From the NCBI RefSeq assembly GCF_029227915.1, contig NC_079875.1, forward strand, positions 62,001 to 126,000: a stretch of 64,000 nucleotides of DNA. Reading direction: 5' to 3'. The notes below the pieces were generated by a model. That model was given only the letters and a program-made list of their open reading frames with translations, made no database searches and had not been told where the DNA came from. This DNA comes from Hydractinia symbiolongicarpus (taxonomy: Eukaryota; Cnidaria; Hydrozoa; Anthoathecata; Hydractiniidae). Shown in pieces: positions 24,401 to 37,236 of this stretch (positions are counted from its first letter, which is position 1; each line of letters opens with the position of its first letter). A program made the translations under genes and the position numbers.

Positions 24401-27400
24401 ACGATTTTTTAAATTATTATTTCACCACTAAAGCCCATGAGACTTGTAGTTTTTAAAGATGTTTTCATTTTTGATGCGACGCTGAATAAAAGAAGTTTAA
24501 TCGCCGGCAAACGAAAACCCGCGACTTCCCGTAACTCCCGGACTCGGCCCGTATAGTCAAAAGTATAAAAAGAAAGTACGCAGGGAGTAAACTCATTTCC
24601 CGAACGATTTTTCAAATTATTTCTCCACCACTAGAACGAATGAGACTTGTAGTTTTCCAAAATGTTTTCATTTTTAATGAGACGCTTAATGAAAGAGGTT
24701 TAATCGCCGGCAAACGAAAACCCCCGATTTCCCGTAAATCCCGGACTTGTCCCGCATTGTCGAATGTATACAAAGAAAGTACCCTGTGAGTAAACTCATT
24801 TCCAGAACGATTTTTTAAATTATCTTTTCACCACTAAATCGCATGAGACTTGTAGTTTTCAAAAATGTTTTCATTTTTGATGAGACGCTGAATAAAAGAA
24901 GTTTAATCGCCGGCAAACGAAAACCTGCGATTTCCCGTAAATCCCAGACTCGGCCCGTATAGTCAAAAGTATACAAAGAAAGTACCCAGGGAGTAAACTC
25001 ATTTCCCGAACGATTTTTTAAATTATTATTTCACCACTAAAACGCATGAGACTTGTAGTTTTCAAAAATGTTTTCATTTTTGATGAGACGCTGAATAAAA
25101 GAAGTTTAATCGCCGGCAAACGAAAACCTGCGATTTCCCGTAAATCCCGGACTCGGCCTGTAAAGTCAAAAGTATACAAAAAAAGTACCCAGGGAGTAAA
25201 CTCATTTCCCGAACGATTTTTCAAATTATTCTGCACCACTAGAACGAATGAGACTTGTAGTTTTCCAAAATGTTTTTATTTTTGATGGGACGCTGAATGA
25301 AAGAAGTTTAATCGCCGGCAAACGAAAACCCGCCATTTCCCGTAAACCCTGGACTCGGTCCGTATAGTCAAAAGTATACAGAGAAAGTACCCTGGGAGTA
25401 AACTCATTTCCCGAACGATTTTTTAAATTACTTTTTCACCACTAAAACGCATGAGACTTGTAGTTTTCAAAAATGTTTTCATTTTTGATGAGACGCTGAA
25501 TAAAAGAAGTTTAATCACCGGCAAACGAAAACCTGCGATTTCCCGTAAATCCCGGACTCGGCCTGTAAAGTCAAAAGTATACAAAAAAAGTACCCAGGGA
25601 GTAAACTCATTTCCCGAACGATTTTTTAAATTATTATTTCACCACTAAAGCCCATGAGACTTGTAGTTTTTAAAAATGTTTTCATTTTTGATGAGACGCT
25701 GAATAAATGGAGTTTAATCGCCGGCAAACGAAAACCCGCCATTTCCCGTAAACCACGGACTCGGCCCGTATAGTCAAAAGTATACAAAGAAAGTACCCAG
25801 GGAGTAAACTCATTTCCCCAACAATTTTTTAAGTTACTTTTTCACCACTAAAACACATGAGACTTGTAGTTTTCAAAAATGTTTTCATTTTTGATGAGAC
25901 GCTGAATAAAAGTAGTTTAATCACCGGCAAACGAAAACCTGCGATTTCCCGTAAATCCCGGACTCGGCCTGTAAAGTCAAAAGTATACAAAAAAGTACCC
26001 ATGGAGTAAACTCATTTCCCGAACGATTTTTTAAATTATTATTTCACCGCTAAAGCCCATGAGACTTGTAGTTTCTAAAAATGTGTTCATTTTTGATGAG
26101 ACGCTGAATAAAAGAAGTTTAATCGCCGGCAAACGAAAACCCGCGACTTCCCGTAACTCCCGGACTCGGCGCGTATAGTCAAAAGTATAAAAAGAAAGTA
26201 CCCAGGGAGTAAACTCATTTCCCGAACGATTTTTCAAATTACTTCTGCACCACTAGAACGAATGAGACTTGTAGTTTTCCAAAATGTTTTCAATTTTAAT
26301 GAGACGCTTAATGAAAGAGGTTTAATCGCCGGCAAACGAAAACCCGCGATTTCCCGTAAATCCCGGGCTTGTCCCGTATAGTTGAATGTATACAAAGAAA
26401 GTACCCTGTGAGTAAACTCATTTCCAGAACGATTTTTTAAATTATCTTTTCACCACTAAATCGCATGAGACTTGTAGTTTTCAAAAATGTTTTCATTTTT
26501 GATGAGACGCTGAATAAAAGAAGTTTAATCGCCGGCAAACGAAAACCTGCGATTTCCCGTAAATCCCAGACTCGGCCCGTATAGTTAAAAGTATACAAAT
26601 AAAGTACCCAGGGAGTAAACTCATCTTCCGAACGATTTTTTAAATTATTATTTCACCACTAAAGCCCATGAGACTTGTAGTTTTTAAAAATGTTTTCATT
26701 TTTGATGAGACGCTGAATAAAAGTAGTTTAATCACCGGCAAACGAAAACCTGCGATTTCCCGTAAATCCCGGACTCGGCCTGTAAAGTCAAAAGTATACA
26801 AAAAAAGTACCCAGGGAGTAAACTCATTTCCCCAACGATTTTTTAAATTATTATTTCACCACTAAAGCCCATGAGACTTGTAGTTTTTAAAAATGTTTTC
26901 ATTTTTGATGAGACGCTGAATAAAAGAAGTTTAATCGCCGGCAAACGAAAACCCGCGACTTCCCGTAACTCCCGGACTCGGCCCGTATAGTCAAAAGTAT
27001 AAAAAGAAAGAACCCAGGGAGTAAACTCATTTCCCGAACGATTTTTCAAATTATTTCTGCACCACTAGAACGAATGAGACCTGTAGTTTTCCAAAATGTT
27101 TTCATTTTTAATGAGACGCTTAATGAAAGAGGTTTAATCGCCGGCAAACGAAAACCCGCGATTTTCCGTAAATCCCGGGCTTGTCCCGTATAGTCGAATG
27201 TATAAAAAGAAAGTACCCTGTGAGTAAACTCATTTCCAGAACGATTTTTTAAATTATCTTTTCACCACTAAAACGCATGAGACTTGTAGTTTTCCAAAAT
27301 GTTTTCATTTTTAATGAGACGCTTAATGAAAGAGGTTTAATCGCCGGCAAACGAAAACCCGCGATTTTCCGTAAATCCCGGGCTTGTCCCGTATAGTCGA

Positions 27401-28540
27401 ATGTATAAAAAGAAAGTACCCTGTGAGTAAACTCATTTCCAGAACGATTTTTTAAATTATCTTTTTACCACTAAAACGCATGAGACTTGTAGTTTTCAAA
27501 AATGTTTTCATTTTTGATGAGACGCTGATTAAAAGAAGTTTAATCACCGGTAAACGAAAACCTGCGATTTCCCGTAAAACCCGGACTCGGCCTGTAAAGT
27601 CAAAAGTATACAAAAAAAGTACCCAGGGAGTAAACTCATTTCCCGAACGATTTTTTAAATTATTATTTCACCACTAAAGCCCATGAGACTTGTAGTTTTT
27701 AAAGATGTTTTCATTTTTGATGAGACGCTGAATAAAAGAAGTTTAATCGCCGGCAAACGAAAACCCGCGACTTCCCGTAACTCCCGGACTCGGCCCGTAT
27801 AGTCAAAAGTATAAAAAGAAAGTACGCAGGGAGTAAACTCATTTCCCGAACGATTTTTCAAATTATTTCTCCACCACTAGAACGAATGAGACTTGTAGTT
27901 TTCCAAAATGTTTTCATTTTTAATGAGACGCTTAATGAAAGATGTTTAATCGCCGGCAAACGAAAACCCCCGATTTCCCGTAAATCCCGGACTTGTCCCG
28001 CATTGTCGAATGTATACAAAGAAAGTACCCTGTGAGTAAACTCATTTCCAGAACGATTTTTTAAATTATCTTTTCACCACTAAATCGCATGAGACTTGTA
28101 GTTTTCAAAAATGTTTTCATTTTTGATGAGACGCTGAATAAAAGAAGTTTAATCGCCGGCAAACGAAAACCTGCGATTTCCCGTAAATCCCAGACTCGGC
28201 CCGTATAGTCAAAAGTATACAAAGAAAGTACCCAGGGAGTAAACTCATTTCCCGAACGATTTTTTAAATTATTATTTCACCACTAAAACGCATGAGACTT
28301 GTAGTTTTCAAAAATGTTTTCATTTTTGATGAGACGCTGAATAAAAGAAGTTTAATCGCCGGCAAACGAAAACCTGCGATTTCCCGTAAATCCCGGACTC
28401 GGCCTGTAAAGTCAAAAGTATACAAAAAAAGTACCCAGGGAGTAAACTCATTTCCCGAACGATTTTTCAAATTATTCTGCACCACTAGAACGAATGAGAC
28501 TTGTAGTTTTCCAAAATGTTTTTATTTTTGATGGGACGCT
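24234..28540 (+). repeat. 3,246-bp 16-mer partial repeat
   Basis: The interval 24,234 to about 25,300 is repeated at 27,480 to about 28,540 (offset 3,246). Between them, 26,465-27,479 holds monomers resembling other parts of the left domain plus two monomers with CGATTTTCCG. The monomer at 28,494 starts as the GATGGGACGCTG subtype but continues AAAATCTGCGATTTCCCG, so it is a hybrid that skips one monomer present after 25,250. Confidence 0.78.
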
Positions 28541-28696
28541 GAATGAAAGAAGTTTAATCGCCGGCAAACGAAAATCTGCGATTTCCCGTAAATCCCGGAC
28601 TCGGCCTGTAAAGTCAAAAGTATACAAAAAAAGTACCCAGGGAGTAAACTCATTTCCCGAACGATTTTTTAAATTATTATTTCACCACTAAAGCCC

Positions 28697-30724
28697 ATGA
28701 GACTTGTAGTTTTTAAAAATGTTTTCATTTTTGATGAGACGCTGAATAAATGGAGTTTAATCGCCGGCAAACGAAAACCCGCCATTTCCCGTAAACCACG
28801 GACTCGGCCCGTATAGTCAAAAGTATACAAAGAAAGTACCCAGGGAGTAAACTCATTTCCCCAACAATTTTTTAAGTTACTTTTTCACCACTAAAACACA
28901 TGAGACTTGTAGTTTTCAAAAATGTTTTCATTTTTGATGAGACGCTGAATAAAAGTAGTTTAATCACCGGCAAACGAAAACCTGCGATTTCCCGTAAATC
29001 CCGGACTCGGCCTGTAAAGTCAAAAGTATACAAAAAAGTACCCATGGAGTAAACTCATTTCCCGAACGATTTTTTAAATTATTATTTCACCGCTAAAGCC
29101 CATGAGACTTGTAGTTTCTAAAAATGTTTTCATTTTTGATGAGACGCTGAATAAAAGAAGTTTAATCGCCGGCAAACGAAAACCCGCGACTTCCCGTAAC
29201 TCCCGGACTCGGCGCGTATAGTCAAAAGTATAAAAAGAAAGTACCCAGGGAGTAAACTCATTTCCCGAACGATTTTTCAAATTACTTCTGCACCACTAGA
29301 ACGAATGAGACTTGTAGTTTTCCAAAATGTTTTCAATTTTAATGAGACGCTTAATGAAAGAGGTTTAATCGCCGGCAAACGAAAACCCGCGATTTCCCGT
29401 AAATCCCGGGCTTGTCCCGTATAGTTGAATGTATACAAAGAAAGTACCCTGTGAGTAAACTCATTTCCAGAACGATTTTTTAAATTATCTTTTCACCACT
29501 AAATCGCATGAGACTTGTAGTTTTCAAAAATGTTTTCATTTTTGATGAGACGCTGAATAAAAGAAGTTTAATCGCCGGCAAACGAAAACCTGCGATTTCC
29601 CGTAAATCCCAGACTCGGCCCGTATAGTTAAAAGTATACAAATAAAGTACCCAGGGAGTAAACTCATCTTCCGAACGATTTTTTAAATTATTATTTCACC
29701 ACTAAAGCCCATGAGACTTGTAGTTTTTAAAAATGTTTTCATTTTTGATGAGACGCTGAATAAATGGAGTTTAATCGCCGGCAAACGAAAACCCGCCATT
29801 TCCCGTAAACCACGGACTCGGCCCGTATAGTCAAAAGTATACAAAGAAAGTACCCAGGGAGTAAACTCATTTCCCCAACAATTTTTTAAGTTACTTTTTC
29901 ACCACTAAAACACATGAGACTTGTAGTTTTCAAAAATGTTTTCATTTTTGATGAGACGCTGAATAAAAGTAGTTTAATCACCGGCAAACGAAAACCTGCG
30001 ATTTCCCGTAAATCCCGGACTCGGCCTGTAAAGTCAAAAGTATACAAAAAAGTACCCATGGAGTAAACTCATTTCCCGAACGATTTTTTAAATTATTATT
30101 TCACCGCTAAAGCCCATGAGACTTGTAGTTTCTAAAAATGTTTTCATTTTTGATGAGACGCTGAATAAAAGAAGTTTAATCGCCGGCAAACGAAAACCCG
30201 CGACTTCCCCTAACTCCCGGACTCGGCGCGTATAGTCAAAAGTATAAAAAGAAAGTACCCAGGGAGTAAACTCATTTCCCGAACGATTTTTCAAATTACT
30301 TCTGCACAACTAGAACGAATGAGACTTGTAGTTTTCCAAAATGTTTTCAATTTTAATGAGACGCTTAATGAAAGAGGTTTAATCGCCGGCAAACGAAAAC
30401 CCGCGATTTCCCGTAAATCCCGGGCTTGTCCCGTATAGTTGAATGTATACAAAGAAAGTACCCTGTGAGTAAACTCATTTCCAGAACGATTTTTTAAATT
30501 ATCTTTTCACCACTAAATCGCATGAGACTTGTAGTTTTCAAAAATGTTTTCATTTTTGATGAGACGCTGAATAAAAGAAGTTTAATCGCCGGCAAACGAA
30601 AACCTGCGATTTCCCGTAAATCCCAGACTCGGCCCGTATAGTTAAAAGTATACAAATAAAGTACCCAGGGAGTAAACTCATCTTCCGAACGATTTTTTAA
30701 ATTATTATTTCACCACTAAAGCCC
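28697..30724 (+). repeat. 1,014-bp pentamer in two tandem copies
   Basis: Copies are 28,697-29,710 and 29,711-30,724. Each contains, in order, a TGGAGTTTAATC monomer, an AGTAGTTTAATCACC monomer, a TTTCTAAAAATG monomer, a TTCAATTTTAATG monomer and an AGTTAAAAGTATAC monomer. Two differences were seen: CTTCCCCTAAC against CTTCCCGTAAC near 30,208, and GCACAACTAG against GCACCACTAG near 30,307. Confidence 0.87.
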
Positions 30725-33150
30725 ATGAGACTTGTAGTTTTTAAAAATGTTTTCATTTTTGATGAGACGCTGAATAAAAGTAGTTTAATCACCGGCAAAC
30801 GAAAACCTGCGATTTCCCGTAAATCCCGGACTCGGCCTGTAAAGTCAAAAGTATACAAAAAAGTACCCTGTGAGTAAACTCATTTCCAGAACGATTTTTT
30901 AAATTATCTTTTCACCACTAAATCGCATGAGACTTGTAGTTTTCAAAAATGTTTTCATTTTTGATGAGACGCTGAATAAAAGAAGTTTAATCGCCGGCAA
31001 ACGAAAACCTGCGATTTCCCGTAAATCCCAGACTCGGCCCGTATAGTCAAAAGTATACAAAGAAAGTACCCAGGGAGTAAACTCATTTCCCGAACGATTT
31101 TTTAAATTATTATGTCACCACTAAAACGCATGAGACTTGTAGTTTTCAAAAATGTTTTCATTTTTGATGAGACGCTGAATAAAAGAAGTTTAATCGCCGG
31201 CAAACGAAAACCTGCGATTTCCCGTAAATCCCGGACTCGGCCTGTAAAGTCAAAAGTATACAAAAAAAGTACCCAGGGAGTAAACTCATTTCCCGAACGA
31301 TTTTTCAAATTATTCTGCACCACTAGAACGAATGAGACTTGTAGTTTTCCAAAATGTTTTTATTTTTGATGGGACGCTGAATGAAAGAAGTTTAATCGCC
31401 GGCAAACGAAAACCTGCGATTTCCCGTAAATCCCGGACTCGGCCTGTAAAGTCAAAAGTATACAAAAAAAGTACCCAGGGAGTAAACTCATTTCCCGAAC
31501 GATTTTTTAAATTATTATTTCACCACTAAAGCCCATGAGACTTGTAGTTTTTAAAAATGTTTTCATTTTTGATGAGACGCTGAATAAATGGAGTTTAATC
31601 GCCGGCAAACGAAAACCCGCCATTTCCCGTAAACCACGGACTCGGCCCGTATAGTCAAAAGTATACAAAGAAAGTACCCAGGGAGTAAACTCATTTCGCC
31701 AACAATTTTTTAAGTTACTTTTTCACCACTAAAACACATGAGACTTGTAGTTTTCAAAAATGTTTTCATTTTTGATGAGACGCTGAATAAAAGTAGTTTA
31801 ATCACCGGCAAACGAAAACCTGCGATTTCCCGTAAATCCCGGACTCGGCCTGTAAAGTCAAAAGTATACAAAAAAGTACCCATGGAGTAAACTCATTTCC
31901 CGAACGATTTTTTAAATTATTATTTCACCGCTAAAGCCCATGAGACTTGTAGTTTCTAAAAATGTTTTCATTTTTGATGAGACGCTGAATAAAAGAAGTT
32001 TAATCGCCGGCAAACGAAAACCCGCGACTTCCCGTAACTCCCGGACTCGGCGCGTATAGTCAAAAGCATAAAAAGAAAGTACCCAGGGAGTAAACTCATT
32101 TCCCGAACGATTTTTCAAATTACTTCTGCACCACTAGAACGAATGAGACTTGTAGTTTTCCAAAATGTTTTCAATTTTAATGAGACGCTTAATGAAAGAG
32201 GTTTAATCGCCGGCAAACGAAAACCCGCGATTTCCCGTAAATCCCGGGCTTGTCCCGTATAGTTGAATGTATACAAAGAAAGTACCCTGTGAGTAAACTC
32301 ATTTCCAGAACGATTTTTTAAATTATCTTTTCACCACTAAATCGCATGAGACTTGTAGTTTTCAAAAATGTTTTCATTTTTGATGAGACGCTGAATAAAA
32401 GAAGTTTAATCGCCGGCAAACGAAAACCTGCGATTTCCCGTAAATCCCAGACTCGGCCCGTATAGTTAAAAGTATACACATAAAGTACCCAGGGAGTAAA
32501 CTCATCTTCCGAACGATTTTTTAAATTATTATTTCACCACTAAAGCCCATGAGACTTGTAGTTTTTAAAAATGTTTTCATTTTTGATGAGACGCTGAATA
32601 AAAGTAGTTTAATCACCGGCAAACGAAAACCTGCGATTTCTCGTAAATCCCGGACTCGGCCTGTAAAGTCAAAAGTATACAAAAAAGTACCCATGGAGTA
32701 AACTCATTTCCCGAACGATTTTTTAAATTATTATTTCACCGCTAAAGCCCATGAGACTTGTAGTTTCTAAAAATGTTTTCATTTTTGATGAGACGCTGAA
32801 TAAAAGAAGTTTAATCGCCGGCAAACGAAAACCCGCGACTTCCCGTAACTCCCGGACTCGGCGCGTATGGTCAAAAGTATAAAAAAAAGTACCCAGGGAG
32901 TAAACTCATTTCCCGAACGATTTTTCAAATCACTTCTGCACCACTAGAACGAATGAGACTTGTAGTTTTCCAAAATGTTTTCAATTTTAATGAGACGCTT
33001 AATGAAAGAGGTTTAATCGCCGGCAAACGAAAACCCGCGATTTCCCGTAAATCCCGGGCTTGTCCCGTATAGTTGAATGTATACAAAGAAAGTACCCTGT
33101 GAGTAAACTCATCTTCCGAACGAATTTTTAAATTATTATTTCACCACTAA
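30725..33150 (+). repeat. End of the left-domain higher-order array
   Basis: This stretch holds further truncated rounds of the same pattern. The interval 31,102 to about 32,110 matches 28,264 to about 29,280 at offset 2,838. The monomer at 30,725 switches from the TATACAAAAAAGTAC form directly to CCCTGTGAG near 30,865, a hybrid join. A further truncated round follows at 32,546-33,150. No gene is present. Confidence 0.78.
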
Positions 33151-34433
33151 AGCCCATGAGACTTGTAGTTTTTAAAAATGTTTTCATTTTTGATGAGACG
33201 CTGAATAAAAGGAGTTTAAACGCCGGCAAACGAAAACCCGCCATTTCCCGTAAATCCCGGGCTTGTCCCGTATAGTCGAATGTATACAAAGAAAGTACCC
33301 TGTGAGTAAACTCATTTCCAGAACGATTTTTAAATTATCTTTTCACCACTAAAGCCCATGAGACTTGTAGTTTTTAAAAATGTTTTCATTTCTGAAGGGA
33401 CGCCGAATAAAAGAAGTTTAATCGCCGGCAAACGAAAACCTGCGATTTCCTGTAAATCCCGGACTCGGCCTGTAAAGACAAAAGTATACAAAAAAGTACC
33501 CAGGGAGTAAACTCATTTCCCGAACGATTTTTCAAATCACTTCTGCACCACTAGAACGAATGAGACTTGTAGTTTTCCAAAATGTTTTCAATTTTAATGA
33601 GACGCTTAATGAAAGAGGTTTAATCGCCGGCAAACGAAAACCCGCGATTTCCCGTAAATCCCGGGCTTGTCCCGTATAGTTGAATGTATACAAAGAAAGT
33701 ACCCTGTGAGTAAACTCATTTCCAGAACGATTTTTTAAATTATCTTTTCACCACTAAATCGCATGAGACTTGTAGTTTTCAGAAATGTTTTCATTTTTGA
33801 TGAGACGCTGAATAAAAGAAGTTTAATCGCCGGCAAACGAAAACCTGCGATTTCCCGTAAATCCCAGACTCGGCCCGTATAGTTAAAAGTATACAAATAA
33901 AGTACCCAGGGAGTAAACTCATCTTCCGAACGATTTTTTAAATTATTATTTCACCACTAAAGCCCATGAGACTTGTAGTTTTTAAAAATGTTTTCATTTT
34001 TGATGAGACGCTGAATAAAAGGAGTTTAATCGCCGGCAAACGAAAACCTGAGATTTCCCGTAAATCCCAGACTCGGCCCGTATAGTCAAAAGTATACAAA
34101 GAAAGTACCCAGGGAGTAAACTCATATCCCGAACGATTTTTTAAATTATTATTTCACCACTAAAGCCCATGAGACTTGTAGTTTTTAAAAATGTTTTCAT
34201 TTTTAATGAGACGCTTAATGAAAGAGGTTTAATCGCCGGCAAACGAAAACCAGCGATTTCCCCTAAAACCCGGGCTTGGCCCGTGTAGTCGAATGTATAC
34301 AAAGAAAGTACCCTGTGAGTAAACTCATTTCCAAAACGATTTTTTAAATTATCTTTTCACCACTAAAACGCTTAAAACTTGTAGTTTTCAAAAATGTTTT
34401 CATTTTTGATGAGACGCTGAATAAAAGAAGTTT

Positions 34434-34461
34434 AATCGCCGGCAAATGAAAACCGGCGATT
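34434..34461. other. Perfect 9-bp GC-rich inverted repeat (subtype-specific, representative copy)
   Basis: The left arm AATCGCCGG and right arm CCGGCGATT are exact reverse complements around the ten-base loop CAAATGAAAA. In the common monomer the right arm reads CCTGCGATT, which leaves one mismatch; the T-to-G change makes it perfect. Further copies lie near 36,668, 40,748, 42,168, 44,028, 45,441, 46,968, 49,021, 50,847, 51,660, 52,480, 53,690, 55,331, 58,018, 58,831 and 60,251. Confidence 0.7.
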
Positions 34462-34574
34462 TCCCGTAAATCCCGGACTCGGCCTGTAAAGTCAAAAGTA
34501 TACAAAAAAAGTACCCAGGGAGTAAACTCATTTCCCGAACGATTTTTTAAATTATTATTTTACCACTAAAGCCC

Positions 34575-36398
34575 ATGAGACTTGTAGTTTTTAAAAATGT
34601 TTTCATTTTTAATGAGACGCTGAATAAAAGAAGTTTAATCGCCGTCAAACGGAAACCCGCGACTTCCCGTAACTCCCGGACTCGACCCATATAGTCAAAA
34701 GTATAAAAAGAAAGTACCCAGGGAGTAAACTCATTTCCCGAACGATTTTTCAAATTATTTCTGCACCATTAGAACGAATAAGACTTTTAGTTTTCCAAAA
34801 TGTTTTCACTTTTAATGAGACGCTTAATGAAAGAGGTTTAATCGCCGGCAAACGAAAACCCGCGATTTCCCGTAAATCCCGGGCTTGTCCCGTATAGTCG
34901 AATGTATACAAAGAAAGTACCCTGTGAGTAAACTTATTTCCAGAACGATTTTTAAATTATCTTTTCACCACTAAATCGCATGAGACTTGTAGTTTTCAAA
35001 AATGTTTTCATTTTTGATGAGACGCTGAATAAAAAAAGTTTAATCGCCGGCAAACGAAAACCTGCGATTTCCTGTAAATCCCGGACTCGGCCTGTAAAGA
35101 CAAAAGTATACAAAAAAAGTACCCAGGGAGTAAACTCATTTCCCGAACGATTTTTTAAATTATTATTTTACCACTAAAGCCCATGAGACTTGTAGTTTTT
35201 AAAAATGTTTTCATTTTTAATGAGACGCTGAATAAAAGAAGTTTAATCGCCGTCAAACGGAAACCCGCGACTTCCCGTAACTCCCGGACTCGACCCATAT
35301 AGTCAAAAGTATAAAAAGAAAGTACCCAGGGAGTAAACTCATTTCCCGAACGATTTTTCAAATTATTTCTGCACCATTAGAACGAATAAGACTTTTAGTT
35401 TTCCAAAATGTTTTCACTTTTAATGAGACGCTTAATGAAAGAGGTTTAATCGCCGGCAAACGAAAACCCGCGATTTCCCGTAAATCCCGGGCTTGTCCCG
35501 TATAGTCGAATGTATACAAAGAAAGTACCCTGTGAGTAAACTTATTTCCAGAACGATTTTTAAATTATCTTTTCACCACTAAATCGCATGAGACTTGTAG
35601 TTTTCAAAAATGTTTTCATTTTTGATGAGACGCTGAATAAAAAAAGTTTAATCGCCGGCAAACGAAAACCTGCGATTTCCTGTAAATCCCGGACTCGGCC
35701 TGTAAAGACAAAAGTATACAAAAAAAGTACCCAGGGAGTAAACTCATTTCCCGAACGATTTTTTAAATTATTATTTTACCACTAAAGCCCATGAGACTTG
35801 TAGTTTTTAAAAATGTTTTCATTTTTAATGAGACGCTGAATAAAAGAAGTTTAATCGCCGTCAAACGGAAACCCGCGACTTCCCGTAACTCCCGGACTCG
35901 ACCCATATAGTCAAAAGTATAAAAAGAAAGTACCCAGGGAGTAAACTCATTTCCCGAACGATTTTTCAAATTATTTCTGCACCATTAGAACGAATAAGAC
36001 TTTTAGTTTTCCAAAATGTTTTCACTTTTAATGAGACGCTTAATGAAAGAGGTTTAATCGCCGGCAAACGAAAACCCGCGATTTCCCGTAAATCCCGGGC
36101 TTGTCCCGTATAGTCGAATGTATACAAAGAAAGTACCCTGTGAGTAAACTTATTTCCAGAACGATTTTTAAATTATCTTTTCACCACTAAATCGCATGAG
36201 ACTTGTAGTTTTCAAAAATGTTTTCATTTTTGATGAGACGCTGAATAAAAAAAGTTTAATCGCCGGCAAACGAAAACCTGCGATTTCCTGTAAATCCCGG
36301 ACTCGGCCTGTAAAGACAAAAGTATACAAAAAAAGTACCCAGGGAGTAAACTCATATCCCGAACGATTTTTTAAATTATTATTTCACCACTAAAGCCA
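34575..36398 (+). repeat. 608-bp trimer in three tandem copies
   Basis: Copies are 34,575-35,182, 35,183-35,790 and 35,791-36,398. Each has a CGCCGTCAAACGG monomer with the private variant CTCGACCCATATAG, an ATAAGACTTTTAG monomer lacking one T in its tail, and an AAAAAAAGTTTAATCGCC monomer. I could see no difference between copies one and two. Copy three diverges only in its last monomer (CATATCCCG, then ccactaaagcca). Confidence 0.9.
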
Positions 36399-37007
36399 AT
36401 GAGACTTGTAGTTTTTAAGAATGTTTTCATTTTTAATGAGACGCTTAATGAAAGAGGTTTAATCGCCGGCAAACCAAAACCAGCGATTTCCCCTAAAACC
36501 CGGGCTTGGCCCGTGTAGTCAAATGTATACAAAGAAAGTACCCTGTGAGTAAACTCATTTCCAAAACGATTTTTTAAATTATCTTTTCACCACTAAAACG
36601 CTTAAAACTTGTAGTTTTCAAAAATGTTTTCATTTTTGATGAGACGCTGAATAAAAGAAGTTTAATCGCCGGCAAACGAAAACCGGCGATTTCCCGTAAA
36701 TCCCGGACTCGGCCTGTAAAGTCAAAAGTATACAAAAAAAGTACCCAGGGATTAAACTCATTTCCCGAACGATTTTTTAAATTATTATTTTACCACTAAA
36801 GCCCATGAGACTTGTAGTTTTTAAAAATGTTTTCATTTTTGATGAGACGCTGAATAAAAGAAGTTTAATCGCCGTCAAACGGAAACCCGCGATTTCCCGT
36901 AACTCCCGGAATCGGCCCGTATAGTCAAAAGTATAAAAAGAATGTACCCAGGGAGTAAACTCATTTCCCGAACGATTTTTCAAATTATTTCTGCACCATT
37001 AGAACGA

Positions 37008-37236
37008 ATAAAACTTTTAGTTTTCCAAAATGTTTTTACTTTTAATGAGACGCTTAATGAAAGAGGTTTAATCGCCGGCAAACGAAAACCCACGATTTCC
37101 CGGCAAACGAAAACCCGCGATTTCCCGTAAACCCACGGGCTTGTCCCGTATAGTCGAATGTATACAAAGAAAGTACCCTGTGAGTAAACTTATTTCCAGA
37201 ACGATTTTTTAAATTATCTTTTCACCACTAAATCGC
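37008..37236 (+). repeat. 229-bp variant monomer with internal 25-bp duplication (copy 1)
   Basis: A 25-bp segment starting GCAAACGAAAACCC and ending GATTTCCCG (monomer bases 71-95) is present twice in a row, and one extra base lies in TAAACCCACGGGC, giving 203 + 26 bp. The first of the two copies reads CCCACGATT and the second CCCGCGATT. It arose once and spread with larger blocks, because all copies share these exact details. Confidence 0.9.

Larger units (their letters stand above)
15712..33150 (+). repeat. Left-domain higher-order array, 14-19 monomers per unit
   Basis: One set of variants recurs in order. The anchor monomer with ATTACCGGC or ATCACCGGC starts at 17,336, 21,191, 24,234 and 27,480 (spacing 3,855, 3,043, 3,246). 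The ACCGCTAAAG tail with TAGTTTCTAAAAATG recurs just after 19,133, 22,176, 26,031, 29,074, 30,088, 31,912 and 32,726. GAGACCTGTAG recurs at about 17,133, 20,988, 24,031 and 27,074. Unit length varies because whole monomers have been gained or lost. No gene is present. Confidence 0.86.
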
